DNA of 64,000 nucleotides from Rheinheimera soli (GTDB taxonomy: Bacteria > Pseudomonadota > Gammaproteobacteria > Enterobacterales > Alteromonadaceae), in assembly GCF_021290985.1 (NCBI RefSeq), contig NZ_JAJOYU010000004.1, positions 1-64,000 of the forward strand. The letters are read 5' to 3'. Numbering within the stretch: the first letter of the stretch is position 1; every line of letters starts with the position of its first letter. Below the pieces are notes generated by a model. That model had not been told where the DNA came from. It saw nothing but the letters and a program-made list of their open reading frames with translations, and searched no databases. Shown here piece after piece: positions 49,582-58,936 of this stretch. A program made the position numbers and the translations under genes.

Positions 49582-50244
49582 TTAAAGCAAAGCCACTTTC
49601 TGCAAAAATGCAGAGCCGGAGTCAGATAATAGCCAAAGTAAAAAACAACTATTGCCATAAATAACAAAACGAAACTCGCGCTGAAAAGGCGCTTTATGTA
49701 CTTTATGGTGCAAACGTTTTTGCGCAAGCCAGGCACCGGGCCAACCGCCAATTAAGCTGAACATCTGCAAACTTTCTTCAGGTAAACGGCTCTGTTGTCC
49801 GTTGCACGCCAGTTTTTTATCAATTTGATACAGCCAATAGGTAAACAAACTGGCTTCGAGATAAAACAGTGGCATGGTAAAGACAAAAGATCCGGCCAAT
49901 AAAGACAAGAGTAACAACACAAAAAACAAGTAACGGAAACACCAGGCCCGATGTTGGATCTGATAAATAGCTGGCGCTGTGTTGCTAGGGGTTTTGGTTG
50001 ATGGGGTGATCACAGGATCTTTGACTGAGACAAGTTGCAATGCCAAAGCGCAAGGACGATGCTGTTTATCCTGCCCCAATTGAAAACAGAGCTGATCGCC
50101 TTGCTGTGGCCTGTGCTGGGGGGCTGTTGCAAAATCCCGGATATGAAAAAACAGCCGCTCGCCCGAGTCCGTGCTAATAAACCCAAAACCTTTGTCATCA
50201 CGCCAGTAACAGACAGTGCCATGCAAGAGTGGACTAGGATTCAT
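49582..50244 (-). CDS. Cold-shock-domain plus DUF1294 membrane protein
   Basis: The 220-residue protein has an N-terminal cold-shock-like domain (about 6-70: GTVCYWRDDKGFGFIS with the RNP1-type motif, LFFHIRDF with RNP2). About four hydrophobic segments follow, and a DUF1294 region (LEASLFTYWLYQIDKKLA, MFSLIGGWPGAWLAQKRLHH). The pairing is recurrent in Gammaproteobacteria and its function is not known. The start at 50244 (MNPSPLLHG) suits the cold-shock fold. It sits between nadC and pilA, an unrelated insertion in the conserved order. Confidence 0.85.
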   Translation of the reverse strand: MNPSPLLHGTVCYWRDDKGFGFISTDSGERLFFHIRDFATAPQHRPQQGDQLCFQLGQDKQHRPCALALQLVSVKDPVITPSTKTPSNTAPAIYQIQHRAWCFRYLFFVLLLLSLLAGSFVFTMPLFYLEASLFTYWLYQIDKKLACNGQQSRLPEESLQMFSLIGGWPGAWLAQKRLHHKVHKAPFQREFRFVIYGNSCFLLWLLSDSGSAFLQKVALL

Positions 50245-50324
50245 AAGGATCACAGCGCTGCGGAAACACTGATTAAAGTGTATCAGCCTTTTACCACTTT
50301 GCTGTTTGCTGCGACGAATGACCT

Positions 50325-50348
50325 GGGCTGTGCTGTAGGACACAGCCC
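50325..50348. terminator. Hairpin between nadC and the CSD-DUF1294 gene
   Basis: GGGCTGTG (50325-50332) pairs with CACAGCCC (50341-50348). No T-run follows on either strand, so it may be a weak terminator for nadC or an RNA element in the leader of the next gene. Confidence 0.45.
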
Positions 50349-50360
50349 TCTGTAGGGGGA

Positions 50361-51236
<876 letters not shown>

Positions 51237-51279
51237 TTATAATTCCGATAAAATAACAGGCTCTTTGCCCTGTTAAAAG

Positions 51280-51798
51280 TTAGCGTTGGATTAGCTTCAG
51301 CTCATCCTGTTGTTGGCTGAATTCTAATTGTTTTAACGCACTCATGCCTAACAAAATATCTGTGCCATGCAAGCCTGGGGTAATACTGGCGCGTATTTCT
51401 GTCAGCACAATATCACCCAGTTGCAGGCTATTCAGTCTGCTGTCGTACGCTGCAGCCAGTCCGTTGGCTGTACTGACCTGATAACGCTGGCCTTTAGGCA
51501 TGCCTAACTTTAGTGCTGCCTGCTCTGACACTGCGACAACTGTAGCGCCTGTATCGAGCATAAACTCCATAGGCACACCGTTAAATAAGGCGGTGCCTAC
51601 ATAATGGCCAGCCTTGTTACGCTTTAATATGGTGACTTTTTCACCACTGCTGCCAATCTGACTTTGCAGCTGCTGATTTGGATTTATTTGTAACGAAATC
51701 TGATCTTCAAAAAACCAATACAGCAAGGCAAGCAACAGCAGCCAACTGATCCAGCTAAATAACCGACCTAATTTAGTTGTATTGTCATGTGCTTGCAT
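51280..51798 (-). CDS. Retropepsin-like aspartic protease (clan AA), membrane anchored
   Basis: The 172-residue protein has a membrane helix near residues 12-30 (LFSWISWLLLLALLYWFFE) and a single retroviral-type protease domain (about 60-170). The active-site motif is FMLDTGATVVAVSE (about 79-92), with GTDILLGMSALKQLEF near the end completing the fold. Such TIGR02281-type proteins should act as homodimers in the periplasm. Substrates are unknown. The gene is divergent from ampD. Confidence 0.88.
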   Translation of the reverse strand: MQAHDNTTKLGRLFSWISWLLLLALLYWFFEDQISLQINPNQQLQSQIGSSGEKVTILKRNKAGHYVGTALFNGVPMEFMLDTGATVVAVSEQAALKLGMPKGQRYQVSTANGLAAAYDSRLNSLQLGDIVLTEIRASITPGLHGTDILLGMSALKQLEFSQQQDELKLIQR

Positions 51799-51875
51799 TC
51801 CAAAGTCTCAGGGTTGACAATAAAGGCTCCAGCTTAACCGAGCATGAAGCGCATTTGCAAAACGGGATTGACACT

Positions 51876-52430
51876 GTGGCGTTAAATCAACTGCAAGTTC
51901 CGCTTGAACTTGAACAGCGTGCCAGTCCGCATTGGAACAGACGACCACAAGACTGTGATATCAGTTTGTTGGTGATCCATTGCATCAGCTTGCCTGCTGG
52001 TCAGTTTGGCAACAGTTACATTGATGATTTATTTATGGGTGTATTGGACACCAGTGCCGATAACAGTTTTGCTGATTTAGCTGGAGTGCGGGTCTCTGCA
52101 CATTGCGTTGTTTTTAGGGACGGGCTGATCAGGCAATATGTGCCTTTCCAGTACAGAGCCTGGCATGCAGGCGTATCGGAATACGACGGACGACAAAACT
52201 GTAACGACTTTTCGATAGGAATAGAGTTAGAAGGTACTGAGTATCAGCCTTATACCGATGCGCAGTATCAAAGTCTGGTGTTGTTAACCAGACAACTGAT
52301 GCAAGACTTTCCGGCTATTAGTCTGGAACGTATTGTGGGACATCAGCAGATTGCACCGGGTCGGAAAACCGATCCAGGCCCGTCATTTGACTGGAGCCGT
52401 TATCAATCTGCGTTAAAGGAGAATAGATAA
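51876..52430 (+). CDS. ampD: 1,6-anhydro-N-acetylmuramyl-L-alanine amidase AmpD
   Basis: This cytoplasmic zinc amidase recycles cell-wall peptide and lowers the inducer of beta-lactamase. I chose the GTG at 51876, which gives 184 residues and has GGGA upstream. An open frame from 51777 would overlap the divergent protease start and add an untypical extension. Motifs are SPHWNRRPQDCDISLLVIHC (about 18-37), VSAHCVVFRDG (about 79), AWHAGVSEYDGRQNCNDFSI (about 99-118), IGIELEG, and VGHQQIAPGRKTDPGPSFDW (about 153-172), with the zinc ligands His, His and Asp. Confidence 0.93.
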   Translation: MALNQLQVPLELEQRASPHWNRRPQDCDISLLVIHCISLPAGQFGNSYIDDLFMGVLDTSADNSFADLAGVRVSAHCVVFRDGLIRQYVPFQYRAWHAGVSEYDGRQNCNDFSIGIELEGTEYQPYTDAQYQSLVLLTRQLMQDFPAISLERIVGHQQIAPGRKTDPGPSFDWSRYQSALKENR

Positions 52431-53321
52431 ATGACCTTGATCAGTATGCTTATCGCCTTAATCATTGAACGACTGGCGGTTCGCAGTGAGGCCTGGCAGT
52501 TTTCGTTTTATGCCAAAAAGTACCAGTCTCTGAGCCACAGTTCTGGCTTATCTAAACTGTCAGATGACAGCAAAGGTCAATACCTGTGGCTGCTGTTACC
52601 CGGTATTCTGTATGCTCTGGTGCTGTGGCTGATTGGCAGCAGTCTGGTAAGCCTGGTGCTGAACACCTTGGTGCTGCTGGTGTGTATTGGTTGCTGGCAC
52701 TACCGCCAACTCTACAAGCAGTATTTAAATGCCAGTGAAAGGGCTGATAACGAAGCAGCTTTTTTAACAATGCAGCAGTTAAGTAAGGACGCAGGTTTAA
52801 CAGATGCTGAGTTGAGTTATGGTCAACGTCTGGTGTGGCTGAACTTTCGTTATTATGCCGCTGTATTGTTTTGGTTCGCTCTTTTAGGTGGAGCTGGCGC
52901 TATTACTTATGCTTTGTTGCGTCAACTGAATGAACCTGTCAGTTGGGATAAACCAGTGATACTTGCAGAAGGTGAAGACGCAGAAACAGCTGAATTTGTT
53001 GAAACAGCTCCTGATATTCCTGCTGCATTCCAGCAGGTCATGTTCTGGGCCGACTGGGTACCAGCCCGTTTATTTGGTGTAGGTTTAGCTTTGGTAGGGC
53101 ATTTCTCCCGAGCATCCGCTGCGCTGCTGACGTTTTTAGGTGATTTCAGTACGCCGTCCACTACTGTGATTACCAGTGTCGCTAAAGCGGCCGAGCCTTT
53201 GCCTGATGATGCTTACAACTGTGCTGAAGAAACCGCCTGTATGGTGCAACTAGCTAAGCGTAATGTGCTGTTTTTCCTTGCTTTAATCGCAGTGCTAACT
53301 CTGTCAGGCTGGCTGGGTTAA
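52431..53321 (+). CDS. ampE: Inner-membrane protein AmpE
   Basis: The 296-residue protein matches AmpE in place (directly after ampD) and in pattern: ISMLIALIIERLAVRSEAWQ near the start, several membrane segments (about 55-90, 140-160, 275-295), and a central polar region with PARLFGVGLALVGHF (about 205). AmpE takes part in signal handling linked to beta-lactam resistance, and its enzymatic role is not settled. The gene starts one base after the ampD stop. A hairpin terminator follows. Confidence 0.92.
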   Translation: MTLISMLIALIIERLAVRSEAWQFSFYAKKYQSLSHSSGLSKLSDDSKGQYLWLLLPGILYALVLWLIGSSLVSLVLNTLVLLVCIGCWHYRQLYKQYLNASERADNEAAFLTMQQLSKDAGLTDAELSYGQRLVWLNFRYYAAVLFWFALLGGAGAITYALLRQLNEPVSWDKPVILAEGEDAETAEFVETAPDIPAAFQQVMFWADWVPARLFGVGLALVGHFSRASAALLTFLGDFSTPSTTVITSVAKAAEPLPDDAYNCAEETACMVQLAKRNVLFFLALIAVLTLSGWLG

Positions 53322-53339
53322 GCAGAACAAATAAAGGAA

Positions 53340-53361
53340 AGCAGCTTCGGCTGCTTTTTTT
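53340..53361 (+). terminator. Terminator after ampE
   Basis: AGCAGC-TTCG-GCTGCT with a stable tetraloop is followed by TTTTTT. Confidence 0.92.
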
Positions 53362-53435
53362 ATGTCCATGGAAGGACGGTATGTCGAAAATGCAGGAGCA
53401 TATTTTCGACGATGTCCATGGAAGGACGGTATGTC
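53362..53435. repeat. 24-bp direct repeat pair around a hairpin
   Basis: A 24-bp sequence beginning ATGTCCATGGAAGGACGG occurs at 53362-53385 and again, identical, at 53412-53435. Between and overlapping them, GTCGAAAAT (53383-53391) pairs with ATTTTCGAC (53402-53410). Each unit contains the palindrome TCCATGGA. The role is unknown. It could be a small mobile repeat or a regulatory RNA region before pdhR. Confidence 0.8.
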
Positions 53436-53444
53436 TTCAGTATT

Positions 53445-53459
53445 AATGGTCAGACCAAT
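53445..53459. promoter_or_regulatory. Distal PdhR operator candidate
   Basis: AATGGT-CAG-ACCAAT matches the PdhR box ATTGGTNNNACCAAT with one change. It lies about 220 bp upstream of pdhR. Confidence 0.65.
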
Positions 53460-53543
53460 TTTCTTGCTGCATTTCTCGCCCTTTAGTTCAGAGCTTTTAC
53501 TCTAATTATTTACCCGCTTTGGTCGCATAGTTCCGCAGTTTAA

Positions 53544-53572
53544 TTTACAGTTTGAATCCTTTCTGCTAAGTT
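53544..53572 (+). promoter_or_regulatory. Candidate pdhR promoter
   Basis: TTTACA (53544-53549) with a 17-bp spacer to TAAGTT (53567-53572). The -10 is weak. Its predicted start, near 53579, would put the PdhR box immediately downstream, as in E. coli. Confidence 0.4.
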
Positions 53573-53589
53573 ATGCCGCATTAAATTGA

Positions 53590-53604
53590 ATTGGTAAGAC
53601 CAAT
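53590..53604. promoter_or_regulatory. PdhR operator
   Basis: ATTGGT-AAG-ACCAAT is a perfect PdhR box (6-3-6 palindrome), 62 bp before the pdhR start. PdhR bound here would block the pdhR-aceEF operon until pyruvate releases it. Confidence 0.88.
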
Positions 53605-53665
53605 TTACAAGTGGTCAACTTAAAATAGCCAAAACAATAACCAGAGACTTAACATCAAGGTGGCA

Positions 53666-54427
53666 ATGTCCAGTCTGAGAATCAAACCTGCCAAATTGTC
53701 CGATCAAATAGTCCAGCAACTGGAACATATGCTGCTGGAAGGTACTTTTACGCCCGGACAAAAGTTACCGCCTGAACGTGAACTTGCGTTGCAATTTGAT
53801 GTCTCCCGTCCATCCTTACGTGAAGCTATTCAGAAGCTCGAAGCCAAAGGCTTAGTCAATCGCCGTCAGGGTGGTGGCACTTATGTCTGTGAAAATCTTG
53901 CTGTGGGTTTAACCGATCCGTTATTTGCTCTGATTGGTCGTCACCCAGAATCGCAATTTGATTTACTGGAGTTTCGTCATGCTTTAGAAGGCATTTGTGC
54001 TTATTACGCTGCGCTGCGTGGTACACAAGCTGACTATGAGTTGATTAAACAACGTTACGAAGAAATTTGTGCTGCCCAGCAGCAACAGGATTTAGACGCT
54101 GAAGCGCGGTCGGTAGGCCAGTTTTATTCGGCGGTTGCAGAGGCATCGCATAATGTGGTGCTTTTGCATTTGGTGCGCGGCTTAACGCCGCTGGTAGAGC
54201 AAAACATCAAGTTAAACCTTGAAGTTTTGCGGGAAAAAGAAGGCATAGTGAGCCAGCTGAATTCGCACAGGCATCGCCTGATGCAAGCGGTGATCAATGG
54301 CGAGCCGGAGCAAGCCCGGCAAGCCAGCAACAGCCATTTAGCCTTTATCGAAGAGGCATTGCTGGAAGCTGACCGGGAGCGCTCACGCATTGAACGCTCG
54401 CTCAGACGTTCTCAACAGAGCGAATGA
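53666..54427 (+). CDS. pdhR: Pyruvate-sensing repressor PdhR (GntR family)
   Basis: The 253-residue regulator has a GntR winged helix at about 5-75 (SDQIVQQLEHMLLEGTFTPG, LPPERELALQFDVSRPSLRE) and an FCD effector domain (about 90-235, DLLEFRHALEGICAYYAALR). It represses the pyruvate dehydrogenase operon. A perfect PdhR box stands upstream. The ATG at 53666 (MSSLRIKPAKL) is preferred over a GTG six bases earlier, since AAGG is then properly spaced. Confidence 0.95.
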   Translation: MSSLRIKPAKLSDQIVQQLEHMLLEGTFTPGQKLPPERELALQFDVSRPSLREAIQKLEAKGLVNRRQGGGTYVCENLAVGLTDPLFALIGRHPESQFDLLEFRHALEGICAYYAALRGTQADYELIKQRYEEICAAQQQQDLDAEARSVGQFYSAVAEASHNVVLLHLVRGLTPLVEQNIKLNLEVLREKEGIVSQLNSHRHRLMQAVINGEPEQARQASNSHLAFIEEALLEADRERSRIERSLRRSQQSE

Positions 54428-54495
54428 GCGTAAGCATACTTTTTAACTGTTAATGTTCCGCTCTCTGGCGTGGAACTGATTAAGGAAACTTTGAT

Positions 54496-57162
54496 ATGTC
54501 TGAAGTCAATAAGACTGACATCGACGCGCTCGAAACCAAAGAATGGTTAGAGGCTCTTGAATCTGTAGTTCGCACCGAAGGTGTAGAGCGCGCTCAGTTC
54601 CTGTTAGAACAAGTGCTGGAACAGGCTCGTCTGGAAGGCGTGGATATGCCAACAGGCATTACCACCAATTACATCAATACCATTCCGCCACAGCAGGAAC
54701 CTGCTTATCCGGGTGATGTAAATCTGGAAAAACGTATCCGTTCAGTGATCCGCTGGAACGCTATTATGATCGTTTTACGCGCTTCGAAAAAGGAGCTGGA
54801 TTTAGGCGGCCACATGGCCTCTTACCAGTCTTCAGCTGCGTTTTACGAAACTTGTTTTAACCACTTCTTCCGTGCGCCTAATGAAAAAGATGGTGGCGAT
54901 TTGGTGTATTACCAGGGCCATATTTCTCCGGGTATCTACGCCCGTGCTTTTGTTGAAGGCCGTTTAACAGCTGATCAGCTGGACAACTTCCGTCAGGAAG
55001 TTGGTGGTGAAGGTTTATCCTCTTACCCACACCCTAAATTAATGCCTGAATTCTGGCAGTTCCCTACTGTTTCTATGGGCTTAGGCCCTATTACGTCTAT
55101 CTATCAGGCCCGTTTCCTGAAGTATTTAGATGGTCGTGGCATGAAAGATACCAGCCAGCAACGTGTCTATGCCTTCTTAGGTGACGGCGAGATGGATGAG
55201 CCGGAAAGCCGTGGTTCTTTATCTTTTGCTGCCCGTGAAAAGCTGGATAACCTGTGTTTCCTGGTGAACTGTAACCTGCAACGTTTAGATGGTCCTGTGA
55301 TGGGCAACGGTAAAATCATCCAGGAACTGGAAGGTTTATTCCGCGGCGCCGGTTGGAACGTAATTAAAGTGGTATGGGGCAGTGGCTGGGACAAGCTGTT
55401 GGCCAAAGACACCACAGGCAAGTTACTGCAGTTGATGAACGAAACTGTAGACGGTGACTACCAGACTTACAAAGCCAAAGACGGTGCTTATGTGCGTCAG
55501 CATTTTTTCGGACGTTACCCTGAAACTGCAGCTTTAGTGGCTGATATGACAGACGAAGAAATCTTCGCGTTAAAACGCGGTGGTCATGAACCATCCAAGT
55601 TATACGCAGCCTTTAAATCTGCTCAGGAAACCAAAGGTCGCCCAACTGTGATCCTGGCCAAAACTATTAAAGGTTATGGCATGGGTGAAGCGGCTGAAGG
55701 CAAGAACATTGCGCACCAGGTCAAGAAAATGGATATGACTCATGTGCTGCAAATCCGTAAGCGTCTGAATCTGGAAGACTACATCAGCGAAGAAGATGTA
55801 CAAAGCCTGCCTTATATTCAGCTGCCTGAAGGTTCACCTGAGCATCAGTATCTGCATGCCCGTCGTAACGCGTTAAATGGTTATACGCCAGTGCGTTTAC
55901 CGAATTTCACTAAGGCTTTAACTCTGCCTGAGCTGAACGTGTTTGAGCCTCTTTTAGAAGAGCAAAAACGTGAAATTTCGACCACTATGGCTTTTGTGCG
56001 TTCATTAAACGTGCTGCTGAAAGATCCAAATATCGGCCAGCAAATTGTGCCTATTATTGCTGACGAAGCCCGTACTTTTGGTATGGAAGGTTTATTCCGT
56101 CAGATTGGTATTTATAACCCACGTGGCCAGACCTACACGCCGGAAGACCGCGCTGTGGTGTCTTACTACAAAGAAGAAACTTCAGGCCAGGTATTGCAGG
56201 AAGGCATTAACGAGCTGGGCGCTATGGCGTCATGGGTAGCCGCAGCTACCTCCTACAGCACCAACGATCTGCCGATGATCCCGTTTTATATTTACTACTC
56301 TATGTTTGGTTTCCAACGTGTTGGTGATATGGCCTGGTTAGCGGGCGATCAGCAAGCCCGTGGTTTCCTGTTAGGAGCTACTGCTGGCCGTACTACCTTA
56401 AATGGTGAAGGCTTACAGCACGAAGATGGTCACAGCCATATTCTGGCAGGCACAGTACCTAACTGTATTTCCTACGACCCGACTTACTCTTATGAGTTGG
56501 CGGTGATCATCCAGGATGGTATCCGTCGTATGTACGGTGCTGAACAGGAAAATATTTACTACTACATTACAGTGATGAACGAAAACTACCATCACCCTGC
56601 TATGCCAGCAGGTGCTGAAGAAGGTATTCGTCGTGGTATCTATAAACTGGAAAGCCATGTTGGTGAAAAAGCCAAGGTTCAACTGTTAGGCAGCGGCACT
56701 ATCATGAATGAAGTGCGTAAAGCGGCTGAAATTTTAAGTGAAGACTACGGCGTGGGTTCAGATGTGTTCTCCGTGACTTCATTTAACGAGCTGGCTCGTG
56801 ATGGCCAGGATTGTGAGCGTTACAACATGTTGCATCCTATGGCTGAAGAGAAAGTGCCTTATATTGCTCAGGTGTTAGGCACAGCTCCTGCTATTGCCGC
56901 CACAGATTATATTAAAAACTATGCCGATCAGGTGCGTTCATTTATGCCTTCGGTATCTTATAAAGTCTTGGGTACAGATGGTTTTGGCCGTTCTGACAGC
57001 CGTGAAAATCTGCGTCGTCACTTTGAAGTGAACGCCGGTTATGTAGTTCTGGCGTCGTTACGTGAACTGGCTAAACGTGGTGAAATCGATAAGCAGTTAG
57101 TGGCCGACGCCATTGCCCGTTTTGGTATCGACACCAACAAAACTAACCCACTGTACGCATAA
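54496..57162 (+). CDS. aceE: Pyruvate dehydrogenase E1 component AceE
   Basis: The 888-residue homodimeric E1 decarboxylates pyruvate with thiamine diphosphate and passes the acetyl group to AceF. The N-terminal region that binds E2 is [18 protein letters not shown]. The ThDP motif is [20 protein letters not shown] (about 228-247) and continues with [46 protein letters not shown] and the C-terminal ending match E. coli AceE (887 residues). AAGGAAA precedes the start. Confidence 0.98.
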   Translation: MSEVNKTDIDALETKEWLEALESVVRTEGVERAQFLLEQVLEQARLEGVDMPTGITTNYINTIPPQQEPAYPGDVNLEKRIRSVIRWNAIMIVLRASKKELDLGGHMASYQSSAAFYETCFNHFFRAPNEKDGGDLVYYQGHISPGIYARAFVEGRLTADQLDNFRQEVGGEGLSSYPHPKLMPEFWQFPTVSMGLGPITSIYQARFLKYLDGRGMKDTSQQRVYAFLGDGEMDEPESRGSLSFAAREKLDNLCFLVNCNLQRLDGPVMGNGKIIQELEGLFRGAGWNVIKVVWGSGWDKLLAKDTTGKLLQLMNETVDGDYQTYKAKDGAYVRQHFFGRYPETAALVADMTDEEIFALKRGGHEPSKLYAAFKSAQETKGRPTVILAKTIKGYGMGEAAEGKNIAHQVKKMDMTHVLQIRKRLNLEDYISEEDVQSLPYIQLPEGSPEHQYLHARRNALNGYTPVRLPNFTKALTLPELNVFEPLLEEQKREISTTMAFVRSLNVLLKDPNIGQQIVPIIADEARTFGMEGLFRQIGIYNPRGQTYTPEDRAVVSYYKEETSGQVLQEGINELGAMASWVAAATSYSTNDLPMIPFYIYYSMFGFQRVGDMAWLAGDQQARGFLLGATAGRTTLNGEGLQHEDGHSHILAGTVPNCISYDPTYSYELAVIIQDGIRRMYGAEQENIYYYITVMNENYHHPAMPAGAEEGIRRGIYKLESHVGEKAKVQLLGSGTIMNEVRKAAEILSEDYGVGSDVFSVTSFNELARDGQDCERYNMLHPMAEEKVPYIAQVLGTAPAIAATDYIKNYADQVRSFMPSVSYKVLGTDGFGRSDSRENLRRHFEVNAGYVVLASLRELAKRGEIDKQLVADAIARFGIDTNKTNPLYA

Positions 57163-57173
57163 GAGGATTTGTC

Positions 57174-58793
57174 ATGACGATTGAAATTCATGTGCCGGAC
57201 ATAGGTGCGGATGAAGTTGAAGTCACCGAAGTACTGGTGAAAGTGGGCGACAAAGTTGCGCTGGACCAGTCATTGTTATCGGTAGAAGGCGACAAGGCTT
57301 CGATGGAAGTACCAGCTGCCCAAGCCGGTACTGTGAAAGAAATTAAAGTCAAAGCTGGCGATAAAGTAAAAACCGGCTCGCTGATTATGGTATTCGAAGC
57401 TGAAGGTGCTGCTGTCGCAGCGCCAGCAGCTCAGGCTCCTGCGGCTGAACCAGCCCCTGCTGCCGCAGCTCCGGCAGCGCCAGCCGCTGCAGAGTTAAAA
57501 GAAGTTCAGGTGCCTGATATTGGTGGCGACGCCGTTGAAGTGACTGAAGTGATGGTGAAAGTCGGTGACACTGTTGCCGCTGACCAGTCTCTGTTGTCGG
57601 TCGAAGGCGATAAAGCTTCAATGGAAGTGCCAGCGCCATTTGCCGGTACTGTCAAAGAAATCAAAGTGAAAGTAGGCGATAAAGTACAAACAGGCTCTTC
57701 AGTCTTTGTATTTGAAGTGGCTGGCAGCGCTCCGGCAGCTGCAGCTTCTGCGGTAGCCGCTCCGGCTGCTGTTGCTGCGCCAACTCCAGTAACTGCGCCA
57801 GCGCCTGCAGCATCAGCTGCAGCACCATCTGCGTCAGCAAGCGAATTTACCGAGAATCAGGCTTATGCTCATGCATCACCTGTGGTCCGTCGTTTAGCCC
57901 GTGAGTTCGGTGTTGATTTAAGCAAGGTTACCGGTACTGCCCGCAAAGGCCGTGTGCAGCGCGAAGACGTGCAAAATTATGTGAAAAACATTATTGCGCA
58001 AGTGGCGTCAGGCAAAGGCAACGTCACTAGCAGTAGCAACAGTGTGGGTTTTGATTTAATCCCGTGGCCAAAAGTTGATTTCAGCAAGTTTGGCGCTGTG
58101 GAAGAAAAACCACTGTCACGTATTCAGAAATTATCTGGTGCTAACTTACACCGCAACTGGGTACGTATTCCGCATGTGACTCAATTTGATGAGGCTGATA
58201 TCACTGGCCTGGAAGAATTCCGCAAAGAGCAAAACGCGCTGGCTGATAAAAAGAAAATGGGCGTTAAATACACCCCGTTAGTCTTTATTATGAAAGCTGT
58301 TGCTAAAGCGATGGAAGAGTTCCCAACCTTTAACAGCTCGTTATCGGAAGATGGTGGCAGCCTTATTCTGAAAAAATACGTGCATTTAGGTATAGCTGTT
58401 GATACGCCAAACGGTTTAGTGGTGCCAGTGGTACGTGATGTGAATAAAAAAGGCATTATCGAACTGTCTCGTGAACTGCAGGATATTTCGTTAAAAGCTC
58501 GTGAAGGTAAACTGACAGCTGCAGATATGCAGGGTGGTTGTTTCACCATCTCCAGCTTAGGTGGTATTGGTGGGACGGCCTTTACGCCTATCGTCAATGC
58601 ACCTGAAGTGGCTATTCTGGGTGTGTCAAAATCTGATATCAAACCTAAGTGGAATGGTAAAGAATTTGAACCACGCCTGATGGTACCTTTATCTGTCTCT
58701 TACGACCACCGTGTGATTGATGGTGCTTTGGCGGCGCGTTTCACCGCTACTCTGGCATCTTATCTGGCGGATATTCGTCAGATCATTATGTAA
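57174..58793 (+). CDS. aceF: Dihydrolipoamide acetyltransferase AceF (E2), two lipoyl domains
   Basis: The 539-residue core subunit moves acetyl groups to CoA. There are two lipoyl domains (about 2-74 and 107-180), each with the lipoylated Lys in [12 protein letters not shown], joined by Ala/Pro-rich linkers. E. coli AceF has three. The peripheral-subunit-binding domain is at about 225-262 ([19 protein letters not shown]). The acetyltransferase domain ends with [13 protein letters not shown], the catalytic His and Asp. The two lipoyl units are very alike, fitting domain duplication and loss. Confidence 0.97.
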   Translation: MTIEIHVPDIGADEVEVTEVLVKVGDKVALDQSLLSVEGDKASMEVPAAQAGTVKEIKVKAGDKVKTGSLIMVFEAEGAAVAAPAAQAPAAEPAPAAAAPAAPAAAELKEVQVPDIGGDAVEVTEVMVKVGDTVAADQSLLSVEGDKASMEVPAPFAGTVKEIKVKVGDKVQTGSSVFVFEVAGSAPAAAASAVAAPAAVAAPTPVTAPAPAASAAAPSASASEFTENQAYAHASPVVRRLAREFGVDLSKVTGTARKGRVQREDVQNYVKNIIAQVASGKGNVTSSSNSVGFDLIPWPKVDFSKFGAVEEKPLSRIQKLSGANLHRNWVRIPHVTQFDEADITGLEEFRKEQNALADKKKMGVKYTPLVFIMKAVAKAMEEFPTFNSSLSEDGGSLILKKYVHLGIAVDTPNGLVVPVVRDVNKKGIIELSRELQDISLKAREGKLTAADMQGGCFTISSLGGIGGTAFTPIVNAPEVAILGVSKSDIKPKWNGKEFEPRLMVPLSVSYDHRVIDGALAARFTATLASYLADIRQIIM

Positions 58794-58805
58794 GACGAAA
58801 CACGA

Positions 58806-58850
58806 CTGAAAGTTGTCCCATGTTCTGAAAAGATACGGGACATCTTTCAG
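58806..58850 (+). promoter_or_regulatory. Strong hairpin between aceF and lpd
   Basis: CTGAAAGTTGTCCC (58806-58819) pairs with GGGACATCTTTCAG (58837-58850) over 13 pairs with one T-T mismatch and a 17-nt loop. No T-run follows. It may shield the aceEF mRNA end or set the lpd level by processing. The 86 bases after it to the lpd ATG could hold an own lpd promoter. Confidence 0.65.
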
Positions 58851-58936
58851 GTAGGGTGATAAAATTCCGTCACTTTATTTCCTGGCCGTCTGATTTTACA
58901 GGTGGCTATCTTAGCAAAAGATAAAAAGGTAAAACG

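Noticed and set aside
53322-53665. aroP-like transporter gene between ampE and pdhR as in E. coli
   Set aside because: Only 344 bases of non-coding DNA with repeats and operators are present.
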